A model generated the notes under the pieces. The model made no database searches and was not told where the DNA came from. It saw nothing but the letters and a program-made list of their open reading frames with translations. Position numbers and translations under genes: made by a program. 6,700 nucleotides of DNA from Candidatus Rifleibacteriota bacterium (GTDB lineage Bacteria > Riflebacteria > Ozemobacteria > Ozemobacterales > Ozemobacteraceae). Of the stretch, positions 1 through 6,326 are shown one piece after another (positions within the stretch are counted from its first letter, which is position 1; the number at the start of each line of letters is the position of its first letter). The stretch is from the NCBI GenBank assembly GCA_017526725.1, contig JAFXRA010000058.1:1-6700 (forward strand). The letters are read 5' to 3'.

Positions 1-125
1 GTGGTATAGAAACTATTACACCTGCCGCTTACGCGGCAGCCACAAAAAGAGTGTTTTTGTACCACGCCCCGCTCCCTCGCGCCAAGATTACGTAAATCTT
101 TTATAATGCGGAAGCCCTGGGAGTC
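1..125. repeat. intergenic block of stacked short hairpins
   Basis: This spacer carries a run of short inverted repeats. CTGCCGC/GCGGCAG with a 4-nt loop lies at 22-39, ACAAAAA/TTTTTGT at 42-60, and AAGATT/AATCTT at 84-100. GTGGTA (1-6) can also pair with TACCAC (60-65), which would enclose the first two hairpins, and CTCCC (72-76) with GGGAG (118-122). No coding frame or T-tract terminator is seen. Read on the minus strand, the order of modules resembles the block at 4503-4580. It is probably an interspersed palindromic element whose left edge lies at or beyond the window start, but that is an inference. Confidence 0.5.
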
Positions 126-158
126 AAAAAATCAATCAAAAAATCAATTTAAAAAAAA

Positions 159-188
159 ATAACACTTTTCAGAACTATGTGCTATAAT
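159..188 (+). promoter_or_regulatory. extended -10 promoter of the chemoreceptor gene
   Basis: TGCTATAAT at 180-188 is a perfect extended -10 element (TGn plus TATAAT). The -35 is weak: ATAACA at 159-164 matches four of six consensus bases with an 18-nt spacer, as is common when the TGn motif is present. The predicted transcript would start near 195 and have a leader of about 56 nt before the ATG at 251. A-rich DNA at 125-160 may act as an UP-like element. Confidence 0.6.
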
Positions 189-250
189 TATATATTATTC
201 ATATAAAATAATCACAAAAAGAATAAATCGATAAACTCAGGAAGGTAAGT

Positions 251-2356
251 ATGGCAAACAAAAGTAAACTACGAGTTACTCTTACAGTAAAACTTCTCGT
301 TATGTTTCTGGCAGTAACAATTATTTCTAGTGTTTCGGTAGGTATTGTTTCCTATAAAAACGCAGCTAAAGGATTAACTCAGAGTGTTTATACTCGAATT
401 GAGGCCGCATCTACAGATGTCGTAAACAAAGTTGTAGAAATTAATAGAAGGCACTTTCAGACTCTTCATGCACTTGCAGAATTAACTGTTATGAAGGATG
501 ATAATGCTTCAATGGCTGAAAAGCAGAATCAGCTTACTAATATAGCATCTACGCTTGCTGAAAACTGCGAGAACGTTGCTTTTTATAATGCAGATGGCGA
601 TGCCATAGTTGCAGATGGCCGAATAATGAATTTTAAGACACGAGCTTATTTTGCAGAAGCATTTGCCGGAAAAGATTATGCATCAGATCCAACTCTAAGT
701 CCAGTTACAGATACTATACTGCAGCATTACAGTGTTCCTGTGTATAATTTTGATAATAAGATAATTGGTGCAATTGTAATGGTTATCAGTGGAAACACTA
801 TTGAGGAAACAATTGCAGGAATTGATATGGGTGGGGGAATGCATCCTTCGGTTATCAACTGGGCTACTTCAACTACTGTTGCAAATATAAATGAAAATAC
901 TGAAACTAGTGAAGAAGAGGGCGGAGCTGCTCTTGATGAATCTCAGGGGCTTGGACCTATTCTTAATAATATTTTTGCTGGAAAAGAAGGTATAGATGAA
1001 TTTGTTGATCCGAATATCCATGCACATCTTCTTGCCAGTTATAAGAAAATTCCTGGTACTACCTGGACAGTATTTGCTGTTGCTCCTTTTGATATCTATT
1101 TTGGCTCTCTTAAAAGCCTTCAGACAACAGTACTCTTAATTATAGGTTTAACAATTATTATTGCGGGCGGAATTATTTTCTTCTTAATTGGACTTCTTAT
1201 TAAGCCTCTTAAAACTGTAAAATCTTCTATTGAAACAATTGCCAGTGGAAACGCAGATCTTACACAGCGTATTCCAGAGGCTACAAATGATGAAATTGGT
1301 GATGTTGTAAAGGGCTTTAATGCGTTCGTAGAAAAGCTTCAGGGAATTGTAACAAATCTTCAGTCTTCAAAAACAAACCTTATTACTGTAGATTCAGATT
1401 TGCAGGCTAGTACTCAGGATACTTCTGCTTCTATTACAGAAATCATTGCAAATATCGAAAGTGTAAATAATCAGATTATTTCTCAGGCAAGTTCAGTACA
1501 GGAAACAGCTGGTGCCGTAAATCAGATTAGTTCAAATATTGAATCTCTTGAGCGCATGATTGAGTCTCAGGCTGCCTGTGTAACAGAGGCTTCGGCTGCT
1601 GTAGAACAGATGATTGGAAACATTACTTCGGTAAACAATTCTGTTGGAAAGATGATTTCTTCATTTGCTACCTTGCAGAAACATTCAAGTGAAGGATTTA
1701 CAACTCAGAGCAATGCAAACGAAAAGATTATGCGAATTGAAGAGCAGTCAAAGATGCTTCAGGATGCGAATACAGCTATTGCAAGTATTGCCGAGCAGAC
1801 AAACCTTCTTGCTATGAATGCGGCAATCGAAGCGGCTCATGCGGGCGAAGCAGGTAAGGGATTTGCCGTTGTTGCAGATGAAATCCGTAAGCTTTCTGAA
1901 ACCTCTACTGATCAGTCTAAAACAATTGGAACTGAGCTTCAGAAGATTCAGGATACAATTCAGGATGTGGTTGAAGTTTCAAATGAAACAAATACAGCCT
2001 TTAATGCAATTGAACACAGTATTTCCGAGACAAGCCAGATTATTGAACAGATTAAAGGCGCAATGGAAGAACAGCAGATTGGTTCAAAGCAGATTATTGA
2101 TGCCCTTAAGTCTATGAATAATTCTACTTCAGAAGTTCGCTCTGCTTCTGGTGAAATGACAGAAGGAAATAAGCATATTCTTTCAGAAATACATAGGCTT
2201 CAGGAAGCTACTGAAACAATGAAAGGCAGTATTGAAGAAATGCAGACTGGTGCACAGAGAATTAATCAGACTGGTGCAGCACTTTCTGACATTTCTGGAA
2301 AGGTTGCCGGCAACATTCAGAAGATTGGTTCAGAAATCGATTTGTTCAAAGTCTAA
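251..2356 (+). CDS. methyl-accepting chemotaxis protein with extracytoplasmic Cache domain
   Basis: This is a transmembrane chemoreceptor that binds ligand outside the cytoplasm and controls CheA through CheW. It has 701 residues. TM1 is at about 15-35. The sensor at about 40-285 is of the dCache type, with the RxYF motif at 131-134 and a YSVPVYN strand after it. TM2 is at about 292-316. A HAMP domain at about 317-370 has the conserved Pro319 and DEIG at 347-350. A long coiled-coil signalling domain follows, with the near-invariant hairpin tip at 515-549 ([20 protein letters not shown], then [13 protein letters not shown]). Glu/Gln-rich heptads on both sides are likely methylation regions. 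The C-terminus ends LFKV with no CheR-tethering pentapeptide. The start is supported by AGGAAGG (239-245), 5 nt before the ATG. It appears monocistronic, with its own promoter and terminator. The ligand cannot be told from sequence; many dCache sensors bind amino acids. The family call is very secure. Confidence 0.97.
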   Translation: MANKSKLRVTLTVKLLVMFLAVTIISSVSVGIVSYKNAAKGLTQSVYTRIEAASTDVVNKVVEINRRHFQTLHALAELTVMKDDNASMAEKQNQLTNIASTLAENCENVAFYNADGDAIVADGRIMNFKTRAYFAEAFAGKDYASDPTLSPVTDTILQHYSVPVYNFDNKIIGAIVMVISGNTIEETIAGIDMGGGMHPSVINWATSTTVANINENTETSEEEGGAALDESQGLGPILNNIFAGKEGIDEFVDPNIHAHLLASYKKIPGTTWTVFAVAPFDIYFGSLKSLQTTVLLIIGLTIIIAGGIIFFLIGLLIKPLKTVKSSIETIASGNADLTQRIPEATNDEIGDVVKGFNAFVEKLQGIVTNLQSSKTNLITVDSDLQASTQDTSASITEIIANIESVNNQIISQASSVQETAGAVNQISSNIESLERMIESQAACVTEASAAVEQMIGNITSVNNSVGKMISSFATLQKHSSEGFTTQSNANEKIMRIEEQSKMLQDANTAIASIAEQTNLLAMNAAIEAAHAGEAGKGFAVVADEIRKLSETSTDQSKTIGTELQKIQDTIQDVVEVSNETNTAFNAIEHSISETSQIIEQIKGAMEEQQIGSKQIIDALKSMNNSTSEVRSASGEMTEGNKHILSEIHRLQEATETMKGSIEEMQTGAQRINQTGAALSDISGKVAGNIQKIGSEIDLFKV

Positions 2357-2396
2357 TAGATTGTCCGGTCAAGCCGTACAATGATACAAAGGTCAT

Positions 2397-2452
2397 TCCC
2401 CGATTGAGTTTTCTGCGTAAGTATGTCGCAGGCTTGATCGGGGATTTTTTTT
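2397..2452 (+). terminator. intrinsic terminator after the chemoreceptor gene
   Basis: TCCCCGAT (2397-2404) pairs with ATCGGGGA (2437-2444). The stem continues inward through UGAG/CUUG with two G-U pairs, and an inner CTGCG/CGCAG hairpin (2413-2417 with 2427-2431) caps it. Eight T residues follow at 2445-2452. It lies 40 nt after the stop codon of the chemoreceptor. A competing upstream pairing is described in the findings. Confidence 0.85.
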
Positions 2453-2454
2453 AC

Positions 2455-2483
2455 TTGAATTCTTTTTAAAGTCATTATATACT
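2455..2483 (+). promoter_or_regulatory. sigma70-type promoter of the acyl-CoA synthetase gene
   Basis: TTGAAT (2455-2460), a 17-nt spacer and TATACT (2478-2483) make a good housekeeping promoter. It sits directly after the T-tract of the preceding terminator, so the synthetase gene is an independent transcription unit. The predicted +1 is near 2490, at the left edge of an 11-bp inverted repeat. Confidence 0.75.
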
Positions 2484-2488
2484 CAAAG

Positions 2489-2524
2489 AATGAATGACAA
2501 AAATCACTAAAAATGTCATTCATT
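2489..2524. promoter_or_regulatory. 11-bp inverted repeat at the predicted transcript start
   Basis: AATGAATGACA (2489-2499) and TGTCATTCATT (2514-2524) are perfect inverted copies separated by 14 A-rich nucleotides. The repeat begins at the predicted +1 and ends just before the ribosome binding site (CTGGAG, 2526-2531). It could be a repressor operator or a 5'-end stem-loop in the mRNA that affects stability or translation. It has no T-tract, so it is not a terminator. The symmetry is directly visible; the role is inferred. Confidence 0.6.
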
Positions 2525-2540
2525 TCTGGAGTAAAAAATT

Positions 2541-4472
2541 ATGATTTTCGACGACGACTACACAATTCCTAAAATGGTTCGCAATTCTGCAACTGAATTT
2601 GCAGAAGTTAATGCCCAGATGAAACGCCTTAAGAACGGTCAGTTTGAACCTGTTCTTTATCGCGAGCTTTATCAGTATGGTCTTGATTTTGGTGCAGCAC
2701 TTCTTAGTCTTGGAATTAAGCGCGGTGATCCTATTGGTCTTATTTCTGATAACCGTGCAGAGTGGCTTTATTCTGATTTAGGAATTATGAACATTGGTGC
2801 GGTAGATGTTCCGCGCGGTTGTGACGCTACTCCAAATGATCTTGAAAAAATTCTTTCTATTACAGAAGCTCAATACTGTATTGTTGAAAACAATTCTCAG
2901 GTAGGAAAAATTGTTGCCCTTAAAGAAAAGCTTCCTGCTCTCAAAACAATCATTTCTATTGAAAGCGAAGTTAAACAGGAAAATCTTGATGCGGCAAAGG
3001 CTGCGGGTGTAGAAGTTCTGTTCTACGAAGAGCTTATGAAAATTGGTCAGAAGTGGCGAATTGAGAATAAGGGAAAGGTAGAAGAAGAGCTCGAAAAAGG
3101 TAAAGGTGATGATCTTGCAACAATCATCTTTACTTCTGGAACTACCGGAACACCAAAGGGCGTAATGCTTACACATCACAACTTCCTGGCTCAGCTCGAT
3201 GAAATTCCAGAGCGTATCTTCCTTAATCCTGGTGACCGCGCTTTGAGCGTTCTTCCTGTATGGCATGTTTTTGAACGCGAAGTTGAATACGTTATGCTTA
3301 TTCAGGGTGCAGTGCTTTGTTATTCTAAACCGGTTGGTTCAATTCTTCTTGCAGACTTTAAGACTCTTAATCCTCATATTCTGCCTGCCGTTCCTCGAGT
3401 ATTCGAAGCTGTTTACGACGGAATCACAAAGAAAATGCGTAAAACCGGCGGTATTGTTCTTGCAATGTTCAACTTTTTTGTTAAGGTTGCACAAGCTCAG
3501 AAGGCTATGAGCCGTCTTATGTTCAACAAAAATGCCTGCTATACACGTTACCACACAGTATTCTGGTGGATTTTATGTCTGATTCCATGGACTCTTTTGT
3601 GGCCTCTTTATGGTCTTGGAAATCTTTTAGTATTCAGAAAAATCAAATCTATGCTTGGAACAAACTTCCGTGCCGGTGTTGCTGGTGGCGGTGCATTCCC
3701 TAAGGTAATTGATGAATTCTTCTGGGCAATTGGTGTTGAAGTTGTAGAAGGTTACGGTCTTACAGAAACTGCTCCTATTGTTGCGGTTCGTCCTATGGCT
3801 GACCCTATTTTCAGAACTATTGGTTCTCCAATTCGTGGTGTTGAAGCACGCATCGTAGATCCTCAGGACGGTTTTGTTCTTGGCCGCTGTAAGGAAGGTG
3901 TTCTTCAGGTTAAAGGTCCGACTGTAATGAAGGGCTATTACAAACGACCTGATTTGACTGCCAAGGTTTTGAGCGAAGACGGCTGGCTTGATACTGGTGA
4001 CCTTGCAATTATGACTATTCATAACGAGCTCTGTATTAAGGGTCGTATTAAGGATACTATCGTTTTGCGTGGTGGTGAAAACCTTGAGCCGCTTCCAATC
4101 GAAACTAAGCTTGCTGAGTCTCACTATATTAAGCAGGCAGTTGTTGTTGGTCAGGACCAGCGCTATCTTGCAGCTTTGATTCTTGTTGATGAAGAAGAAA
4201 TCAAAAATTATGCACAGTTCAATGGTATTCAGTATGATACTTACGAAAACCTGCTTGAATCTGAAGTTATTCAGAAGCTTTATGAAACTGAAATAGCAAA
4301 CCTTATTTCAGCAAAGAACGGTTTCAAAATGTTTGAACGCATTTCAAAGTTCAGTCTTATTACAAAGCCGTTTGAAGTTGGCGTAGAGCTTTCTGCTAAA
4401 CAGGAAATTATGCGCTTCCGTATTAATGATCTTTATAAAGATAAAATTGCGAAAATGTTTGAGGAAGCCTAA
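2541..4472 (+). CDS. AMP-forming long-chain fatty acid--CoA ligase
   Basis: This enzyme activates long-chain fatty acids with ATP and CoA to acyl-CoA plus AMP and PPi, supplying acyl groups for phospholipid synthesis or degradation. It has 643 residues, usual for the large FAA1/FadD15-like branch of the ANL superfamily. The ATP-binding loop TSGTTGTPKG is at 198-207, the adenine-site motif GYGLTET at 404-410, GWLDTGD at 481-487, and the hinge GRIKD at 501-505 followed by LRGGENLEP. A candidate C-terminal catalytic lysine is K620 in SAKQE. LPVWHVFERE after the P-loop is typical of long-chain members. A very hydrophobic stretch at about 341-363, before LVFRKI, suggests contact with the inner membrane. 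The ATG start at 2541 follows CTGGAG by 9 nt. The gene is single, with its own promoter; no other lipid gene adjoins it. The family is certain, but chain-length preference is not visible. Confidence 0.94.
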   Translation: MIFDDDYTIPKMVRNSATEFAEVNAQMKRLKNGQFEPVLYRELYQYGLDFGAALLSLGIKRGDPIGLISDNRAEWLYSDLGIMNIGAVDVPRGCDATPNDLEKILSITEAQYCIVENNSQVGKIVALKEKLPALKTIISIESEVKQENLDAAKAAGVEVLFYEELMKIGQKWRIENKGKVEEELEKGKGDDLATIIFTSGTTGTPKGVMLTHHNFLAQLDEIPERIFLNPGDRALSVLPVWHVFEREVEYVMLIQGAVLCYSKPVGSILLADFKTLNPHILPAVPRVFEAVYDGITKKMRKTGGIVLAMFNFFVKVAQAQKAMSRLMFNKNACYTRYHTVFWWILCLIPWTLLWPLYGLGNLLVFRKIKSMLGTNFRAGVAGGGAFPKVIDEFFWAIGVEVVEGYGLTETAPIVAVRPMADPIFRTIGSPIRGVEARIVDPQDGFVLGRCKEGVLQVKGPTVMKGYYKRPDLTAKVLSEDGWLDTGDLAIMTIHNELCIKGRIKDTIVLRGGENLEPLPIETKLAESHYIKQAVVVGQDQRYLAALILVDEEEIKNYAQFNGIQYDTYENLLESEVIQKLYETEIANLISAKNGFKMFERISKFSLITKPFEVGVELSAKQEIMRFRINDLYKDKIAKMFEEA

Positions 4473-4502
4473 AATCGAAGAACCGTTAAAAAACGAGCCG
4501 CT

Positions 4503-4580
4503 AGGGGAATGGTGGTAGGGCTAAAAATTGCGTTGCAATTTTCTTAACGCCCTGCTATAAAACACCGGCCGCCAGCGGCC
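4503..4580. repeat. intergenic palindromic element with two tandem hairpins
   Basis: The first hairpin is AAAATTGC/GCAATTTT with a GTT loop (4524-4542), extended outward by AGGGC (4517-4521) with GCCCT (4549-4553). The second is GGCCGC/GCGGCC with a 2-nt loop (4567-4580). Neither is followed by a T-tract, so they are not terminators. The order G-rich start, AT-stem hairpin, GC-stem hairpin, then a TTACAC word resembles the minus strand of 1-70. It is probably a member of an interspersed repeat family; membership cannot be proved from one window. Confidence 0.5.
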
Positions 4581-4616
4581 TTACACATTTTAGGTTCATC
4601 GAAAAAATGGCTCAGA

Positions 4617-4633
4617 GGCAAGCTGTGCTTGCC
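4617..4633. repeat. short perfect hairpin
   Basis: GGCAAGC (4617-4623) and GCTTGCC (4627-4633) are perfect 7-bp arms around a TGT loop. It lies 9 nt before the terminator hairpin. The pattern is a word followed by its own reverse complement across a tiny loop, as in the two preceding hairpins. Confidence 0.5.
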
Positions 4634-4642
4634 GACTTTTTG

Positions 4643-4670
4643 AAGTCCACACTTTGTTGTGGACTTTTTT
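4643..4670 (+). terminator. intrinsic terminator between the acyl-CoA synthetase and arginase genes
   Basis: AAGTCCACA (4643-4651) and TGTGGACTT (4658-4666) form a perfect 9-bp stem with a 6-nt loop. Six T residues (4665-4670) overlap and follow the stem. It most likely ends the acyl-CoA synthetase transcript about 170 nt after its stop codon and insulates the arginase promoter. Confidence 0.8.
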
Positions 4671-4715
4671 ATTTGGTGACAGGCGTTTTTCACGGGAGCA
4701 GCAGAATTTTTTTTC

Positions 4716-4744
4716 TTGACGCTTTATATAAATCATTCTAAAAT
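4716..4744 (+). promoter_or_regulatory. sigma70-type promoter of arginase, predicted to give a leaderless mRNA
   Basis: TTGACG (4716-4721), a 17-nt spacer and TAAAAT (4739-4744) form a strong promoter. An initiation point 6-8 nt after the -10 falls at 4750-4752, on the A of the arginase ATG at 4752. There is no Shine-Dalgarno sequence between the -10 and the ATG. A T-tract at 4707-4714 lies directly upstream of the -35. Confidence 0.7.
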
Positions 4745-4751
4745 TTCTATT

Positions 4752-5657
4752 ATGAATATCCATCTTTTAGAAATGCCGCTGGATTTTGGAGCGAGCCGTC
4801 ATGGTTCAGATATGGGACCTTCTGCAATCCGGCTGGCGGGCATCAAGGAAAAACTTGAATCTCTTGGTCATAAGACCTTTGAACATACTGATATTTTTAA
4901 GGCTTCTTCTCAGGAATATGAGGAGCCTGGAAATCCTAAGGCAAAATACTTAAAACCTATAACCGCAGCGTGCGAAAAGTTAGCGTGTGAAGTTGAAAAA
5001 ATTACAGCGGCCGGAGAGTTCCCTCTTGTGCTTGGCGGCGATCATTCCATTGTATTGGGCTCTCTTGCAGGTGTAAGTGCTACAGCTAAAAAACAGGGTA
5101 AAACTGTTGGTGTACTTTATGTGGATGCGCATGGCGACTTTAATACAACAGAGACAACGCCGACAGGAAATATTCATGGCGAATGTCTTGCGGCTTCTGC
5201 TGGATACGGTTTGCCTGAGCTAACAGACTTATATTTTAAAGGTCAGAAGATAGACCCGAAAAACATCTGCTTTGTAGGTTCACGAGATTTAGATCCGGGT
5301 GAAAAGCTTTTGATGAAGCAGGCTGGGGTAACTGTTTTTACAATGAGCGATATAGACGGTCAGGGCTTTCCGGCAATTATACGCCAGGTGCTTGCTTTCT
5401 TTAAAAATATAGATCAAATTCATGTAAGCTTTGATATGGATGTTCTGGATCCTATGTTTGCTCCGGGAACAGGAATTCCGCTTCCAGGTGGAATGACCAA
5501 TCGTGAGGCTCTTCTTCTTATGGAAGAAATTGCGGCTACAGGAAAAGTTCGTTCTGCGGAAATTGTAGAAGTAAATCCGATTCTTGATGTAAGAAATCAG
5601 ACTGCGATTCTAGCCGTGAGTCTTGCGGCAAGATTACTTGGCGAAAAATTGTATTAA
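4752..5657 (+). CDS. rocF: arginase
   Basis: Arginase hydrolyses L-arginine to L-ornithine and urea in the cytoplasm, using two Mn(II) ions. From ATG 4752 the protein has 301 residues, matching bacterial arginases of about 300. The expected metal ligands are H98 (GGDHS), D125, H127 and D129 (DAHGD), and D228 and D230 (SFDMDVLDP). The block [13 protein letters not shown], with H142, is arginase-like and argues against agmatinase; E273 in EVNP fits the guanidinium-binding glutamate. The frame stays open upstream to a TTG at 4716, but that codon lies inside the promoter -35 and the family N-terminus begins at [13 protein letters not shown], so 4752 is chosen. No ribosome binding site precedes it, which fits a leaderless transcript. 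A lipoprotein gene follows after 36 nt and is probably cotranscribed. No other arginine-pathway gene is in view. Confidence 0.94.
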   Translation: MNIHLLEMPLDFGASRHGSDMGPSAIRLAGIKEKLESLGHKTFEHTDIFKASSQEYEEPGNPKAKYLKPITAACEKLACEVEKITAAGEFPLVLGGDHSIVLGSLAGVSATAKKQGKTVGVLYVDAHGDFNTTETTPTGNIHGECLAASAGYGLPELTDLYFKGQKIDPKNICFVGSRDLDPGEKLLMKQAGVTVFTMSDIDGQGFPAIIRQVLAFFKNIDQIHVSFDMDVLDPMFAPGTGIPLPGGMTNREALLLMEEIAATGKVRSAEIVEVNPILDVRNQTAILAVSLAARLLGEKLY

Positions 5658-5693
5658 AAGTTGCGATGAAGGCAATGTGAGGGGATTGTTGAT

Positions 5694-6173
5694 ATGAAAA
5701 AGTTTGGTGTAATTTTTTTGATTTTTATAACGTTATTTTTTACAGGCTGCTTTTCAGAAAAGAACACACCGTTTTATGACAGCGAATGGATTATGCAAAA
5801 TTATGATAATCAGATGCAGCTTTATTATCATCATCTGATTTTATATCCTAATCACAGAGTAATGCTGCGTGCTTCTTATGCAGATTCTACAAATATTCTT
5901 GTATGGACAGGAACTTATAAAATCAATTCAAAGAAAATAAATTTTAATTTTGCGGAATGTGTAAAGTATGAAAATGGTGAAATTGTTGGACAGTATAAAT
6001 CAGGTGCTGTTGTAAAGTTTTACCAGGGAGATTTTTATTATTCTGTTGCCGAGCTTGGAGAGGAAGATTTAAAGCAATATCATCTTGAGCTTATCCGTCC
6101 GAAAAATTATTTTTATGGAGAAAATAAAGATATTTTTGGAAATCCACTCGAAGAATTTATAAAAACAAAATAA
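5694..6173 (+). CDS. small hypothetical lipoprotein
   Basis: I do not recognise this 159-residue protein. It has a clear lipoprotein signal: MKK, a hydrophobic core rich in Phe and Ile, then the lipobox FTGC with the lipidated cysteine at residue 19. The mature part of about 140 residues has no further membrane segment. Alternating short strands and turns include the stretches LILYPNHRVMLRASY and WTGTYKINSKKINFNF. This looks like a small beta-barrel or calycin-like fold of the kind seen in 'lipocalin-like' lipoproteins, but that is a guess from pattern only. The ATG at 5694 follows GAGGGG (5679-5684) by 9 nt. It begins 36 nt after arginase with no terminator between, so it is probably the second gene of that transcript. 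It should be membrane-anchored at the cell envelope. Function is unknown. Confidence 0.85.
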   Translation: MKKFGVIFLIFITLFFTGCFSEKNTPFYDSEWIMQNYDNQMQLYYHHLILYPNHRVMLRASYADSTNILVWTGTYKINSKKINFNFAECVKYENGEIVGQYKSGAVVKFYQGDFYYSVAELGEEDLKQYHLELIRPKNYFYGENKDIFGNPLEEFIKTK

Positions 6174-6221
6174 AAAAATACTCCAAAAAGCAAATTTTTA
6201 ATCCAAATTATTCAGAATTAA

Positions 6222-6250
6222 TTGACAAGTTAGCATGAACTAACTATAAT
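6222..6250 (+). promoter_or_regulatory. perfect consensus sigma70 promoter of the feo operon
   Basis: TTGACA (6222-6227), exactly 17 nt, and TATAAT (6245-6250) match the housekeeping consensus at all twelve positions. The predicted +1 is near 6257, giving a leader of about 70 nt before feoA. So strong a promoter on an iron-uptake operon implies tight repression, and three palindromes overlap or follow it. Confidence 0.9.
6229..6244. promoter_or_regulatory. operator palindrome 1, filling the -35/-10 spacer
   Basis: GTTAG, six bases, CTAAC; with flanking bases the arms become AGTTAG/CTAACT (6228-6245). It occupies all but one base of the spacer between the -35 and -10 hexamers, so a bound repressor would exclude RNA polymerase. 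The repressor family is not identified. The half-sites are about 11 bp apart, one helical turn, as for a winged-helix dimer. Confidence 0.75.
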
Positions 6251-6258
6251 AAGAAATA

Positions 6259-6274
6259 GTTAGCAAGGGCTAAC
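6259..6274. promoter_or_regulatory. operator palindrome 2, just after the predicted +1
   Basis: GTTAGC, AAGG, GCTAAC is a perfect palindrome with 6-bp arms, extended to 7 bp by flanking A and T (6258-6275). Its centre is 30 bp from that of palindrome 1, close to three helical turns. It covers the start of the predicted transcript. Confidence 0.78.
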
Positions 6275-6292
6275 TTTTATTTTTGCATAAGA

Positions 6293-6308
6293 GTTAGTTA
6301 AAACTAAC
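6293..6308. promoter_or_regulatory. operator palindrome 3, in the feoA leader
   Basis: GTTAGTT, AA, AACTAAC is a perfect palindrome with 7-bp arms. Its centre is 34 bp from that of palindrome 2. It ends 5 nt before the AGGAG ribosome binding site (6314-6318), so it could act as a third repressor site or as a small RNA hairpin near the start of translation. Confidence 0.72.
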
Positions 6309-6326
6309 GTTATAGGAGCAAAAATA

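Noticed and set aside
102..107. TATAAT in the first spacer as a second promoter
   Set aside because: There is no acceptable -35 (the position holds GC-rich sequence), and it lies within a hairpin-rich repeat.
227..234. ATCGATAA as a flagellar sigma28 -10 element for the chemoreceptor gene
   Set aside because: No TAAA -35 lies at the required spacing, and a start there would fall on the ribosome binding site. The extended -10 at 180-188 is better.
1818..2117. 99-codon + strand frame inside the chemoreceptor gene
   Set aside because: It overlaps the invariant hairpin-tip coding region in another frame and its composition (Arg, Gln, Leu-rich) is a frame shadow.
2778..3266. 162-codon minus-strand open frame opposite the acyl-CoA synthetase
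   Set aside because: It is rich in Cys, Asn and Phe with no recognisable domain, and it lies wholly within a certain gene; it is an antisense shadow.
3627..4124. 165-codon minus-strand open frame opposite the acyl-CoA synthetase
   Set aside because: Composition is typical of antisense reading of a conserved gene, with no motif and no ribosome binding site noted.
4716..4751. Upstream TTG start for arginase, adding 12 residues
   Set aside because: The TTG is the promoter -35 hexamer, it has no ribosome binding site, and the added residues fall outside the family N-terminus that begins at 4752.
5666..5680. Four-codon frame (ATG AAG GCA ATG TGA) before the lipoprotein gene as a leader peptide
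   Set aside because: It is too short to judge, has no ribosome binding site or associated hairpin, and probably arises by chance.
6185..6199. AAAAA/TTTTT hairpin as a terminator of the lipoprotein gene
   Set aside because: An all A-T 5-bp stem is too weak; it is ordinary AT-rich sequence. No convincing terminator is seen before the feo promoter.
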